Assembly (NCBI GenBank): GCA_945643635.1
Contig: CALZFC010000113.1
Coordinates: 249,001-313,000 of the forward strand
DNA length: 64,000 nucleotides
Direction of reading: 5' to 3'
From: Allodiplogaster sudhausi
Lineage: Eukaryota; Nematoda; Chromadorea; Rhabditida; Diplogasteridae
The notes beneath the pieces are model-generated. The model made no database searches. It was not told the origin of the DNA and saw only the letters and a program-made list of their open reading frames with translations. This document shows positions 1 through 12,316 of the stretch, one piece after another (positions within the stretch are counted from its first letter, which is position 1; every line of letters starts with the position of its first letter). The translations under genes and the position numbers were made by a program.

Positions 1-3000
1 TTTTATTTGTGCTAGTGTCTGCATAATTGCTGGATTCTGTAACAAAAATTCTAACCTCTTTTTGTGCATCACTTGACTTCATTTGTATCCCCTTCGAAAT
101 TATCTCTATCAGAACAGATGAATTCCACTGCTCCGTGTGGAAGGTGTGCACGTCAAGAATCTATAAATATGATGACAATCTGTTTTCCTCGGGGCAATAA
201 TATACACCTGATAAGCTTGATAGTCTGATGCAAGTATTAGCACGTTCATTTCTGGATCCCCTCCTCCATCACCACGAATCGTTATGGCCTCCGTCGTTTG
301 GTTGATCCTGGACAGCAGAGAATAGACCAGGAGAAATTGATGTACCAACTGTAGCAGGGTGCCGTTAATTGTTTTGATGGTTGCTGAGAGAGCTCCAGAT
401 GTAACGAGAACTTCAGCATTCTCGACATATTGATACGGATTGATTTGGAAGCAGATCATCGTGAAACGGATTAATGTGCTGTCAGTGATATTCGGCTGGT
501 TAAGATATTCAATCTTCTTTGGAAAGATGACCTTTAAAAGTCTATTATTAAAGCATCATAAATGACAGTGATGTTGTATAGAAATTCTATTGCGCAGCAC
601 CACTTATGTACATACCTGCCAATTATCACAAAGGTGATCCGAATTCAGCAAGATGTCCTCTGCTGTTCCAACAGCAATAAACATCGTGTTTCCATCTCCT
701 TCAAACGACGCATTCGACGGGTATGTATTTAGACGGGATACGACTGTATCCTCTAGAGTTCCAAGTGTCTTGAACATTGACGCTGTCATCGTTTTTGTCT
801 GTAATTCAGAACGGATAAAAAAACTCAGGGGACTGCGAAGTCGAGTCTTTGTCTGAACACGCCTTTGATCTGCTAAGTAGCTGTAATAGTAGTTTAAGAG
901 ACTGACAATGTATTGCTGCATCTGCTTAGTAGCTATGGCTGCCCATTCCTCAGGGGTGTACTCATCGATGTAGATGATATCAGCTTGAATTGAAGAAATT
1001 CAACTTCGAAGGAGAGCATATAATCTCGACTTACATGGATTCCGAGGAATCGAGTTAAATAGGTTGTTATATTCGGTCATTGTGTGATTGAGGTTTATGT
1101 TCAGATCGGATGGAAGAGGGGCGTTCAGAGAGTCCTTGACGGCCTGGTTCATTTTTCCGAATATCGACATAAGAGATTCGCCCACCTGCAAAAGTTCATT
1201 CTCGACTTTTCGCTTGTCTGACTATCCCTCCATCTCATCATTATCTCTCGCGCGTAATATTTTCTTTCTCACCGCCTGCAGGTCATCGTCAGTCATTGTT
1301 GCCCCATTGGTGCGCAGGAATTCATCGGTGTTGTTAACAATCCCGACGATCATGTTTTGCGATGCTTGAGTAAGCAGGCTCTGGCCATCCACCTCTGCAA
1401 CATTTCCTTTGATTCTTAGGCACTTCATATTTCCCTTCTTCGAATATAAGAAACTGACTGATTTTGTCGCCAAGAATTTCTCCATATTTCGAAGTCTTTC
1501 CATTCATGATGACATATCCCTCGCTGCTGTTTCTCAGAATCGTTCCTCCATCTATCACGATTCGATTCGCTTTACCAAGCTGAAAAGTATTTTTTTTTTA
1601 CAAATTAACATTTTCTGGGTATAAAATACGTATTATGTGTATAACATTTACTTGTTTGAGTGCATTATTAGTGAATAGTGGACTTGTGAACCTCGAGGAT
1701 AGTCTGAGTATGCGGAAGTCCGGCGCTGTTCAAGAATCCCGCAAAGATAAACAGTTCTTGACCGATTGCTCCATCATTGATCTGATTGCAAATAGGATCT
1801 AGTCTACAACGCGTTCATCGCTTGACTGACTTTCCACTTCGTATTTCCAAGCGTGACAGTCGATTTGTCCTGGAGAGTCACAAGAACATTTGCCCCGCCG
1901 TAGGTTATGCTGCCATTCCTAATATCTATCATCGAAGAGTCTGCTAGATTTATCTTAAAAAATGTTTTTGCTCCTTTAAGTTCTTGACCAACAGCCGAAC
2001 TCACTTTTCCGTTGACATTCATCGGGAGTCCAGCGGCAAATGTCGTTTCAAGATCATTATCAGCTTTTAATGGTTGAAAGGTAGCCGACTTTAGCGCCAC
2101 TCCAGATGTTTTAATGGCAAGTTCTGACACATCTGAAATCATAAGTAATGTTAAAACGCCTTTACAATTTGATCTTTATGTAGTGTACCTGGATAGCCTG
2201 TGACTAAGGTCATGGGACCATCTTCGCCACCGCGTAGCTCAATTGTCGTAGTGTTTGTTGCCTTACTCAAATCATCTATCGCACTCTTGGAGATTCCTTG
2301 AAACATTATGAAAACGAGATTAAGTTTGATAGGCTGAAGTTATAAATTAAAAGTGAATAGTCTCGCCTTCAATGCGGATTGGATCGAGAACTGAAGAGGT
2401 TAAAAGGTTTTTCAGAGACATCAAGGTGCCATTTTTGATGGAGATCATCATCAAGCCGTTCGAAACAGATATTAAGCGCAAATATCCGTTTCTGTATAAT
2501 CAAAAAATATATTTTGAATCCCTAATATATACAAACGTGTAGTGGACAATGGGAGTCGTTCCTTGGTAGAGAAGGAGGGTGTCCATCTTGATTGATTGGC
2601 CAGCTTGCAGACGAGAAAGTGTATCTGCCTCAACCTGTGAAACAGCCAATGATTTCCACGGAAGAAGTAGACACTCGCCTTGAGTGTGAGCTTTGCCGCG
2701 GAGAGGAAAGCGTGAGTGGTGAAAGTGAGATTCGACTGGGGCTGAAGTTTCATGCCGAGGTTGTCAATGGTGCCATTCCACACCGCAAGGCCGTCCATTG
2801 GCATCTCTGTCCCGCTTGGAAGTGACATCTTCAACCAACCATCTTCTTAGTTTTACAGAGAAAACAAGGAATATAAGTGACCTGCACCGGTGCCAAGAAC
2901 TTGTATTCGCTGTGATAAGTGTTAAGAGTGGTGTTGATAAATTGTTGATTTGTTATTGACATGTAATAGCCGTCATTCAATATAATCGTAGCCGCAAGTG

Positions 3001-6000
3001 TTGTTAGCATACTCTCGAACTAAAGTTAGTTTATGCTGTGACTGTGGTGGAAAAATTGAACACTAACCTTGATCTGCTCGGTATTTTGGAATCTGGCAGT
3101 GCGAATGTCACCGTCTATGTAAACAACTCCATTTTGCATCGTTGCCTGAACAACACATTCGAATAAAAAATTCTTTTCATAGTTCACAACTTCTAATTCT
3201 GAAGACTGACGGAGCTGGTCGCACACATGAGCTTGACACCCTCTCCTTTGATTGTTCCAAAGAGTATTCCGTAGCTGTTCTCTTGCTAAACGTCTTCCTT
3301 ATTTAATGCAAAAACTGTGACTTTTCCGTATACCTGATACCCACTCCCAGTGATCGCAAGTGATGTCGCTCCATTGAGCGTGTTGCTCAACGTCTCCAGG
3401 ATTGCCTTTAGAGTGTCCGGATCAGTGATCGTTACATTTGCAAGCTCGGACATTATTGATTCTATTGCCTGAAAAAACGACCAATCTTCTCCTTTCTAAA
3501 TGAAATAAGAGAGAATATTGAGTTCCTTTGCCAGGTTTTCATTGCTCTTCGATAGTTCTTCTCGAAGGATTTGCAATATTTCAGTTGGTGAGGATCCATT
3601 GATGCCCAAGTTGATTCGCCCTGTGAGGACTCCCTCGATCGTGGCAGACAATTCTGTAGGATCCTGAAGAAACCAATCTTTGTTTAGGCTGTACAACAAA
3701 GGGTTCCGCCTTGCTCAAACCGTTATTGTAGTTATGTATTCAATGACGCTTGAATTTATCTTTGTTGAGTCATTTTCTCCTATCGTCCCTCCAGACTTGC
3801 TTCCTGACAGAAGATCCTTCAGCTGGTCTTGTATCGGTTTTAGCTCCGGAGAGGGCTGCTTGGGTTCCCGGGTTATCTTAAATATTTATAATTCATGCAT
3901 GTTTAAAAAAAAAATGTAAATTACTATGACAAGAATCCCGAGGTATGTGTGCAAATTTTTTACTGTTTTAAAATTTGTACTTTGATGTTAGTAGTTGCTG
4001 CAGTAGTCGGCGAGGTATGAAGAGTTGTCACATTTGTTAATGAACCGTTGAAGCCGTTTGTCGTTGGAATTTCTTCTCTGGCCACGAGGTATCCGCAGAG
4101 TGACGATACGGCAACTTCTGTATGTAAGTCGATTCTGTTTCACGACCATCACGAATGACCAAGAATCATCCGAATATACATACATAAACCGCGATACATT
4201 AATAGATTAGATGCTAAAAGTCTAACTAATGCAAATAGTAGAATCTCCTATTGGAGCAATAAAAGAGAGTGTGTTTGTTGATGGCACAGCAGTAGTATTT
4301 CCGTTGATACTCCACTGGAACGGCAACGGGCAGGTAGGCTAAAAGAAGAAATATTTCTTTGCTGGGTTCTTTTAAACCATTAGGCACACCTTCAGATTGG
4401 CATACACAACGATCTCCTTGTCTGCATCAACTAAAGTGGGCTTGGCGGGATCAGAAGAAATATTAAGTGTATATGAATTCAGCTCCCCGCAATGCTTAAA
4501 TGGAGTATTTGAAGAATAAGGTTTAAGAGCTCCTGACCATACCTGATATATCCACTCAGAGTCGTAATCTGTTGTTTCTGCATCTGCTGAGCTGGCGGAA
4601 CGAAATGTGCTTGATAGTTGTTGAGTGGTTGACAAGACAGCATTTTGATCTCTATCACTTGTTGACGATGAATTTTCCATATCACTTTGTGTACTTTGAT
4701 AACGCTGGTGAGGAATTGTTTCCTCAGCAGTAAACGCTGCGGGGCTTGTCATCTGAATTTCCGAACCTGTCTTCATTCGAGTTCCTATTCCTCCAGCGCT
4801 CTCCAGTGTCGACAACATCGCCGTTGTCGCTTCACTTGTGCTTGAAATCGGGTCGTCGCTTCTAGAGCCATGAGTTGCACTTTCTAGTGTTGACCTTTTG
4901 GGAGCTATGGTACGACTGGTTGTGTCAAAGGATGTTGGTACATCACTTGATGATGGATAGTTAGGCGATGTGGTTGCATCTCCACTCACATTTGTCTCTG
5001 ATGTTCTTCCACTAATGACATCTGAACTATTTGCAGTGGATTTTGTTCGCCAATCTTCTGTCGTGAGCAGTTCAGTCTTGTAGCTTCTGCTTTCGCTGAT
5101 GGAACTCGTTAATTCGTTCTCGTCAGTCGTCGATGGCTGCCTTTTTGGAGTCGATGATTGCAATACGCTGGTCGAGTCTTTCGTTGAGCTGCTTCGATCA
5201 TGGCTGCTAAGTTCATGAGGGCTACTCGACGACGTTACTTCAGTCTGGTTTGTGGAAGGTCTATTAGAATTTAGATCAGGGGAGATTTGTTCGTTAGTAG
5301 TTGCTGCATCGGTTTCTTCTGTTAATTGCGAGTCACTGGAATAGGAGATTCCACTTGTAGCTATGACGCTGTCGACTGTTGACTTTGTAGGCGACGTGTT
5401 TGTGCTTGAGATTGAAGATAACTGCGGCAACGTCGAGGAGGTGTCAGATCCCGTCGTTAACGCGCTGGCAATTTTACTCTCTGTCAGATCATTGGTAGAG
5501 GTGTATGAAGTTGAAGTTGAAATATCAGATGTTGATCTGTCGTTGGTTGAGGCGAGTATAACATTAGTAGTGTCGAATTTTGGTGCCGACATTGTCACTT
5601 CTTCTCGTAGTGAAGTTGTCATTGTAAAAGGAGGAGTAAGTTCACTTTCAGTTATATGCGTTGATGTCCTAGTTGATTGACTTATTGTAGCCTGCGAAGA
5701 TTTAGTGGATCTGCTTGATTCTTGGATTGTGATAAAATGTGATGTTTCTTCTTTGCTTGATGTTACTGTGGTATCTAACGTAGACCGAACAACTTTGGCC
5801 GAGATGGTTGAAGTCCCTTCTTTTCCTTAAGATAGAATCTTTGTTTGCATGGATTTTTTTTTTTACATTTTGATGATTCTTACCATCTGTCGTAGATGTC
5901 AGAGAAATTATCGGCGTTTTTGATGCTCCAGCTTCGCCTGAACTCTTCCATTCAGTTGTATTTTTTGACCCGGAAGACATTCCTTCTTCCGTCGTATTCT

Positions 6001-8054
6001 GCGATGAAGTTGAGCTCAACTTGCTCATGTCGGTTGTTTGCGTTGATGTTTTGCTGTTAGTTCTAGGCGTTGTCGAGGATGACATATGTTTAGAGTCTGT
6101 TGACGTTGAGAACGGAGTTGTAGATGGGAAAAGGGCTGGAGAGCTTGATGATGTCTTAGATGTTGACGATTGCGGCGCAGTCGTCGATAAGAGTGGAGCC
6201 GAAGTAGAAATACGGTTACTAGAACTGGAAATTGACGTCGAAGCGCTTGAAAGAGGAGTGCTTGAGGAGCCACTAGATAACGAGCTCGGTTGCGTCAATG
6301 GCACTTTGTTCGTCTCCGATGATGTGGATGGCAAGCTAGTAATCTCTAAAGGATCATTAGTGAAGGAAGGTGAGGACGCCGAAGATGGCTTGCTTGATGC
6401 GCTAGAGGACGTCGAAGTTGGCTTGCTTGAGGCGCTCGAGGACGTCGAAGTTGGCTTGCTTGATGCGTTAGAGGACGTCGAAGTTGGCTTGCTTGATGCG
6501 TTAGAGGACGTCGAAGTTGGCTTGCTTGATGCGTTAGAGGACGGCGAAGTTGGTTTGCTCGATGTGGACGGCGAAGTTGGTTTGCTCGATGTGGACGGCG
6601 AAGTTGGATTGCTTGATGCGCTGGAGGCCGGCGAAGTTGGCATGCTTAATGCGCTAGAGGATGCCGAAGTTGGCTTGTTTGATGCGCTAGAGGACTGCGA
6701 ATTTAGATTGCTTGATGCGCTAGAGGACAGCGAAGTTGGATTGATTGATGCGCTAGATGCCGGCGAAGTTGGAATGCTTGACGCACTTGAGGACGCCGAA
6801 GTTGGCTTGCTTGATGCGCTAGAGGACGTCGAAGCTGGATTGACTGATGCGCTAGAGGACGGCGAAGTTGGAATGCTTGACGCACTTGAGGACGCCGAAG
6901 TTGGCTTGCTTGATGCGCTTGAGGACGGTGAATTTGGATTGCTTGATGCGCTAGAGGACAGCGAAGTTGGCTTGTTCGATGTGGACGTCGAATTTTTATT
7001 GCTTGACGCACTTGATGACGCCGAATTTGGCTTGCTTGATGCGCTTGAGGACGGCAAATTGGGATTGCTTGATGCGCTTGAGGAAGGCGAAGTTGGCTTG
7101 CTTGAGGCGCCAGAGGACGGCGAGTTTGGATTGCTTGATGCGCTAGAGCTTAGAGACGCAGAAAAAGTGGAAGTAGCATAATTTGAAGGAGATGACGATG
7201 AAGAGACAGAGGGCGGAGGCGAGGAAGGAGAAGAGGAAGACGCTGAAGATGAAGAGGAATGTGAGGAAGAAGACTCAAGTGCTGGTGAAGTACTTGAGGA
7301 GGTACCTGTTGGAGCGTTTGACGAAGTAGTTGAAGTCGTCGGTGCAGACGTGGCAGTCTCAGTTAATGTTGGCCCTGCCGAACTTGAACTGATCATTGAG
7401 CTGGATGAAGAGGTTGAATCAGGAACGTAGTAGTCGCAGACAAGTGTTGAAGTTCCTGTTGGTTCCATAGATGTTGCTGTTGTTCTGATCGAAGGCATAG
7501 TTGTTCCTGCGGCTGTAGTTTTTGGGGTTGTGGATATAGAAGAAGAAGAAGTTGAAGCCGCGCTGGTTGGACTGGGTGTGGTAGTCTCGCTCAGGTAGTC
7601 GCATACAATGGTGTTGTTCTAGATTTAAAAAATGTTAATTGTTGTTTCCTTCGCCGCATTTAGTAATCCAGTAAAAAAAACTGCTGAGCGATAGTATATT
7701 TTTTTGAATTCTAAAACTAATTTTTAGAGTCCAAAAAAGGCCTTCTACTGCTTGTGTGCCACTGGACATACTGTAGTGGCTTGTCGCTTGTGACGATGTA
7801 CATTTCTATCCGAAAAAGATAGACTCCCATTGAAGAACGTGACTTGTCCTAGATTTGCGTACTTGTGCTCTGAGTCTGCTTCGATTGTTAGATCAAAAAT
7901 ACCGTCCTGAAATTGAAGGCTGTATGTTGAGTGTATTAGGTTGCAGCGTATGCAAATTGAAGTGCCTGATCAATTTTCAGGCGACTGGATGTCATTGTCC
8001 ACGACTGGCCGGTAATCGCATCACGAGCACGCCATAGAACGTGAGGTTGAGATC
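1..8054 (-). CDS. Large Ser/Thr-rich mucin-like surface protein, partial (polycystin-1/LOV-1-like architecture possible)
   Basis: This is part of a very large gene that continues past the left edge. Exons I could join in frame are 8054-7966, 7906-7772, 7618-5884, 5825-4543, 4494-4390 and 4338 to about 4240. Further exons on the same strand reach position 1 (for example around 3700-3500, 3226-3030, 2140-1804, 1500-1222, 1190-1000, 920-610 and 459-110). The first visible exons encode a short folded segment. Next come about 1,000 residues made mostly of Ser, Thr, Pro and Ala, typical of an O-glycosylated mucin stalk. After that a Cys-containing segment (HCGELNSYTL, then PTCPLPFQWSING) leads into repeated beta-strand-like modules rich in Asn-X-Ser/Thr sites. 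A mucin stalk followed by REJ/PKD-like modules recalls nematode LOV-1 (polycystin-1), but no GPS, PLAT or channel region lies in the window, so this identity is only a hypothesis. The 5' end was not found; it may lie beyond the transposon at 8257. The 7966 donor appears to be GC rather than GT. Confidence 0.55.
6390..7165 (-). repeat. 36-bp coding minisatellite in the mucin stalk
   Basis: About twenty tandem copies of a roughly 36-bp unit encode a 12-residue Ser/Ala/Pro/Thr motif of the form SSSASSKPTSPS. Variants change Lys to Asn, Ile or Met. Copies between about 6560 and 6610 are shortened to nine residues. Because the unit is a multiple of three, other frames also stay open, including a 386-residue acidic reading frame on the opposite strand (6021-7181) that looks like a shadow. 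Confidence 0.85.
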
Positions 8055-8256
8055 CTGTAAGCAAAGTAGGATATTTAGTTAAGAAATTTTAAGGAATTTT
8101 AGCGTACTTGAAACAATGTACATACGTTAGTAAAGAAGCCATTTTTTCCATATCAGATGCATTCCTTATGGTCGTTGTGTTCCCTGATCACGATGATTTG
8201 AAGGAAGAGTAGATCGAGGGATAAGTTTGCAGCCTTTGGGCCCACTACTGGACATA

Positions 8257-9856
8257 CAGTCCCGTCCAACATTGTTGGGTCCGAAATTAATCCGATTAAT
8301 CCGATTAATAGGATTAATTTAAATAATTCAAACTGGAATTGCGAAGTGCTGAGGACATGCCGTGCGATTTCCTCGGAGGGTTTTATGTCTTTTTTCATTG
8401 CTCGTCACCCTAGAAAAACCGTTTTGCAAAATATGCCGAAATGACAAAGATCTGACAATTTGTCAACGCTACGCTGTTTAGCGGAATTTTTACGGGGTGT
8501 TCGGCTGAGAAACGAGCTGGCAGATTCGAGCAGCCTAACTACAAACAACAAATTAGAGTGAAATTTTCTAAGCGCTTCTTATTTTGTTTGAATTACTTCC
8601 TTTGTTTTGATTGAGTTTCTTATCATATTTGGGTATAAGTGATAAGAAAAATGAAAAATAAGATTTTCTGTAGCGAGCAAAGCACCGAACACCGGACCTT
8701 GAGATTCCCAGTCGGCCGCTGTCGCAATACACCGCACGCAACTTACGACTGATGGAATGTACCTTTTCTATCTTGACCCGAGCAAAACTCAAGATACAGT
8801 TATCTCTTAGAATGAAAAGAGATCGAAATAAGAGGGAGAATTAGAGGGGAAAAAGGAGAGAGATAAAATTAAACGAAAATAAATAATTAAACGAGATAGA
8901 GAGAGAGTATGTGTGAACGAGAGAGAGAAAGAGAGAGATGGTAAAGAGAGGGAGAGAGAGGGAGAGAATGAAAGAGAGAGAGAGAGAGAGAGTATGTGTG
9001 AACGAGAGAGAGAAAGAGAGAGATAGTAAAGAGAGGGAGAGAGAGAGTATGTGTGAACGAGAGAGAGAATGAGAGAGACAGTAAAGAGAGAGAGAGAGAG
9101 AGTATGTGTGAACGAGAGAGAGAGAAAGAGAGAGATAGTAAAGATAGGGAGAGAGAGGGAGAGAATGAGAGAGACAGTGAAGAGAGAGAGAGAGGTCGAT
9201 CGCAGAGATTGCCAACTCTTTGCAATGAAATGCGTTGCAGTGCGTTGGGAGGTCTATGCTTTGCAAAAATTAATCAGACAAACCCCTTGCATCGTCATCC
9301 TCCACGCTTCTTTGGTGAGGCTGCGGACAATGTGATAGTAAAGGCACATTACTCAATCCTCAAGGAGCGTGTGGTGTATTGCGACAGCGTTCGACTGGGA
9401 ATCTCAAGGTCCGGTGTTCGGTGCTCTGCAAGGGCAATTTTTTGCTCGCTATAGTAAATCTTATTTTCCATTTTTCTTATCATTTATACCCAAATAGGAT
9501 ACGAAACTCAAGCAAAACAAACGAAGGAACTCAAACAAAATAAGAAGCGCTTAGAAAATTTCACTCTAATTTGTTGTTTGTAGTTAGGCTGCTCGAATCT
9601 GCCAGCTCGTTTCTCAGCCAGACACCCCGTAAAAATTCCGCTAAACAGCGTAGCGTTGACAAATTGTCAGATCTTTGTCATTTCGGCATATTTTGGAAAA
9701 CGGTTTTTCTAGGGTGACGCGCAATAAAAAAAGACATAAAACCCTCCGAGGAAATCGCACAGCATGTCCTCAGCACTTCGCAATTCCAACTTGAATTATT
9801 TAAATTAATTTAATTAAGCGGATTAATTTCGGACCCAACAATGTTGGACGGTACTG
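8257..9856. mobile_element. Foldback DNA transposon, TA target site, copy A
   Basis: A 1.6-kb element flanked by TA on both sides (8255-8256 and 9857-9858). Its ends read CAGTCCCGTCCAACATTG on the left, and the inverse ending in ACTG on the right. The two arms, about 8257-8800 and 9330-9856, are long imperfect inverted repeats of each other. Between them lies a GA-rich tract. Each arm carries a tRNA-like block near its inner end. No transposase frame was seen, so it is non-autonomous. The TA duplication and CAGT termini suggest mobilisation by a Tc1/mariner-type transposase. A second copy lies at 51473-54105. Confidence 0.85.
8896..9196. repeat. GA-rich simple repeat forming the loop of foldback copy A
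   Basis: About 300 bp of GAGAGA with interspersed GTATGTGTGAACGAGAGA units repeated every 60-70 bp. The reading frames through it (Arg/Glu-rich on one strand, Ser/Leu-rich on the other) are products of the repeat, not genes. The equivalent tract in copy B is at about 53270-53540, seen as CT on the plus strand. Confidence 0.85.
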
Positions 9857-10604
9857 TATGCAACATTAGCTATTTCCCCCTGATACGAAAAATTTTCCTC
9901 TCTCAATGCTATCTCTCTCGGTATATTTTCCTCTATCTCATTCTCTCGTTTTATTCAGTACGAAGGCGAGCTCGGATCACCAGAAGAATTGCTCGGGAGA
10001 TCGCGCTCTTTTTCCCACAATTTTTTTTTCTTTTGCTCGCAGTCCATGTTATAAGCCGGTGCTAGCTTATCCAATTATCCCTTCCTTAAACCATTACCAA
10101 CATGTTAATTCCTTATTCTCCGTGTTGTGAACCCGTTCTTAGGAATATCCAATCCTTTATTCGTTGTATTACATAATTATTCGAATTCCGCTTATTAATG
10201 TAATATACGGATATTCCGGTGATGATTCCATTGAAGACGAGCTATAAATCTCTTTTGTTAAGAATAAATTGCTGTTTACAAAGTTTTTTCTCATTGAAAA
10301 ATTGTGCCCCTCCCTCTTACAGATCCCCCCCCCCCCCACCCTCCACTCTCTTATAGTGCCCCCCTCTCGCAAGGGCATTGAAAATAGTACCTCCTGGGGT
10401 ACTAATAGAGAAAATATGGTAAATATGGTACATGAAATCACTTAATTTTGGTGAAAAATTTGCTATAAAATTGCTGTGAAATTTTTTTTACACAAAAAAA
10501 GAAAATTAAAATCGGAGATTTGAAAATCGGGCCGGGCCGGGCCGAAAATTGGAGGGCCCGAAAAATCACGGGCCGGGCCGGCCCAAAATGTTTGGGCCCG
10601 TTAT

Positions 10605-10627
10605 CCCAACAATGTTGGACGGTACTG
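10605..10627 (+). mobile_element. Solitary right terminus of the TA-type foldback family
   Basis: These 23 bases match the outer right end of copies A and B (CCAACAATGTTGG followed by ACGGTACTG) and are followed by TA. No matching left end or arm is present next to it; the adjoining sequence is a GC-rich block unlike copies A and B. It is either a relic or the end of a related element with a different interior. Confidence 0.7.
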
Positions 10628-10696
10628 TATTTGAAATATTTTACATTTTTCTCTAGTTTATCTCGCTCTCACTCGCTTTATTTGTCCCTTCCTCTC

Positions 10697-10748
<52 letters not shown>
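10697..10748. repeat. (CT)n microsatellite
   Basis: About 50 bp of uninterrupted CT dinucleotides in intergenic DNA. Confidence 0.95.
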
Positions 10749-10749
<1 letters not shown>

Positions 10750-12050
10750 CTCTCTCCTGCTTTTATGAGTTCTGTGTCTTGTCTGCGCAAACTTTGTCGG
10801 ACGCATCCCGTGGAAGGCAGAGCCAAAGATGTGTGCGAGAAGACGGCGGAAAAGGCATGAAGAGACTGCCATTCATTCATCACGCACACCGAGTCATCCA
10901 AGGAGATTTCCGCCTCCGGGAGTTGAAGCCAACTCGTGGAAGAAGTACAAGTGCCTGACATATTTATGTACAAGTAGAGACAATGAGAACATGTTGTATA
11001 CGAGATGTGTTGCAATGTTGCTGACAGTGATTATAGAAATGGTTAAAGATGTCAACGAACCACAACCATCAGATTCGTATGTGTAGGAGAGAGCGATGAT
11101 GAGTGTCGAAGTGACAGGAAAGTGGTACTCTTTGCTTTCGACTGCCGAGACTGAGCCGTGCATTGTCTCCTCGCCAACTATTTTCGCACTTGCCTCTTGG
11201 ACTTTGCAGATGATGCGAATCTACATATATTTATTGAACAACTGGAAATATTTATTTTTCTTTTCTACCGGGAAGTTCTGTTGTTTTGCGTCGACTTCTC
11301 CTCCTTTCCGCACATCTACCGTAACCGAAGTTGAATCGCAAGGCAGGAGAGTATGCAATTCAACTTCACTGCTGCTGTTTTCCCACCATTCTCCATTCAA
11401 ACCGATCGCTTCTTCGTTCTCTTAATAGATTGAACAGATGGAATAAGCAGAATAGTAAGAACGAACCATCTAGCATGAATACGAGTTTTGCATCTCTCTC
11501 GACCGCGTTGTTCACGAGCCTCGCGCACTTCACTCTCTACATTGAAGACGGTGCTCATGATAAGATGAGTAGATCAAGAAGCTTAAAATAATCAGAACCT
11601 CATAGAAGAGAAGAAGAACAAAGAGGACGTGGAGCAGATTCATCAGTGCAGCTTCTCAGGAAAGACAGAAGAGAAGTGAATGGAAGGGATGCGTTCCACG
11701 CAAGCCGTGCCTTATCCCCATGGAGAAGACTTCTCCTTTCCGTCTCTACGGGAGATTGTCCCACTGGTTGGAAAGCATTTGCGTGCTTTGCTTTTAAGCT
11801 ACTTCTTCTTCTTCTTTTCTTTTTCTTGCTCTTCTTTACCGTAATCACAATTCCGCTGACTTACACTAAGTTAAATTTTGTTCGGTTTAAAATTTGTTCA
11901 ACTCTTGTGATCGGCTAAAGAGCGGTCGTTTTGAGAATAGATAGAATACGATTTGGAAAGGGCAAAGAGGCAAATCATAGCACGTTCTCCTCTGCCCATT
12001 CTCTCTGCAGATTCAGCTGAGTAACCCAAAAACATAATTACCCGGGCGGA

Positions 12051-12057
12051 TATATAA
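12051..12057 (+). promoter_or_regulatory. Possible TATA box
   Basis: TATATAA follows a GC-rich GGGCGGA and lies about 260 bp upstream of the start codon at 12317. The position is compatible with a core promoter for that gene if the 5' leader is about 230 bp. The motif alone is weak evidence. Confidence 0.2.
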
Positions 12058-12316
12058 TTGTCGCTGCTGCCCGCCACATCATGTACATGACTCTTTTTTC
12101 TTTCATTTCTCTATTTCTCTGTCTCCTGCGAACTCTCTCTCCGTCGTCCAGTCACTTTTCCCTTTGCTATTGTTCCCGAGAGTGACACACCCGATAGTGA
12201 AGGGTGATTCTGGAAATCGCATTTACTGTGTTGTTGCGAGAATGAAATAGGGAGGAGCATATCCCTTCCTTTCGTGCTCTTCTTCTTCTCTTCTCTCCCT
12301 TCCCCACTCGTCAAAG

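Larger units (their letters stand above)
9857..12316. other. Intergenic stretch with no supported gene
   Basis: This 2.4-kb stretch contains a solitary transposon terminus (10605-10627), a GC-rich block with repeated GGGCC motifs (about 10529-10600), a C-homopolymer near 10325-10340 and a CT microsatellite. Short open frames at 10829-11086 (+) and 11163-10894 (-) carry some ordinary-looking protein sequence, but I could not connect them to splice sites or a family. A small or partial gene here cannot be excluded. Confidence 0.5.

Noticed and set aside
8841..9454. Long Ser/Leu-rich and Arg/Glu-rich reading frames across the GA tract
   Set aside because: They are translations of a simple repeat inside a foldback transposon and have no non-repetitive domain.
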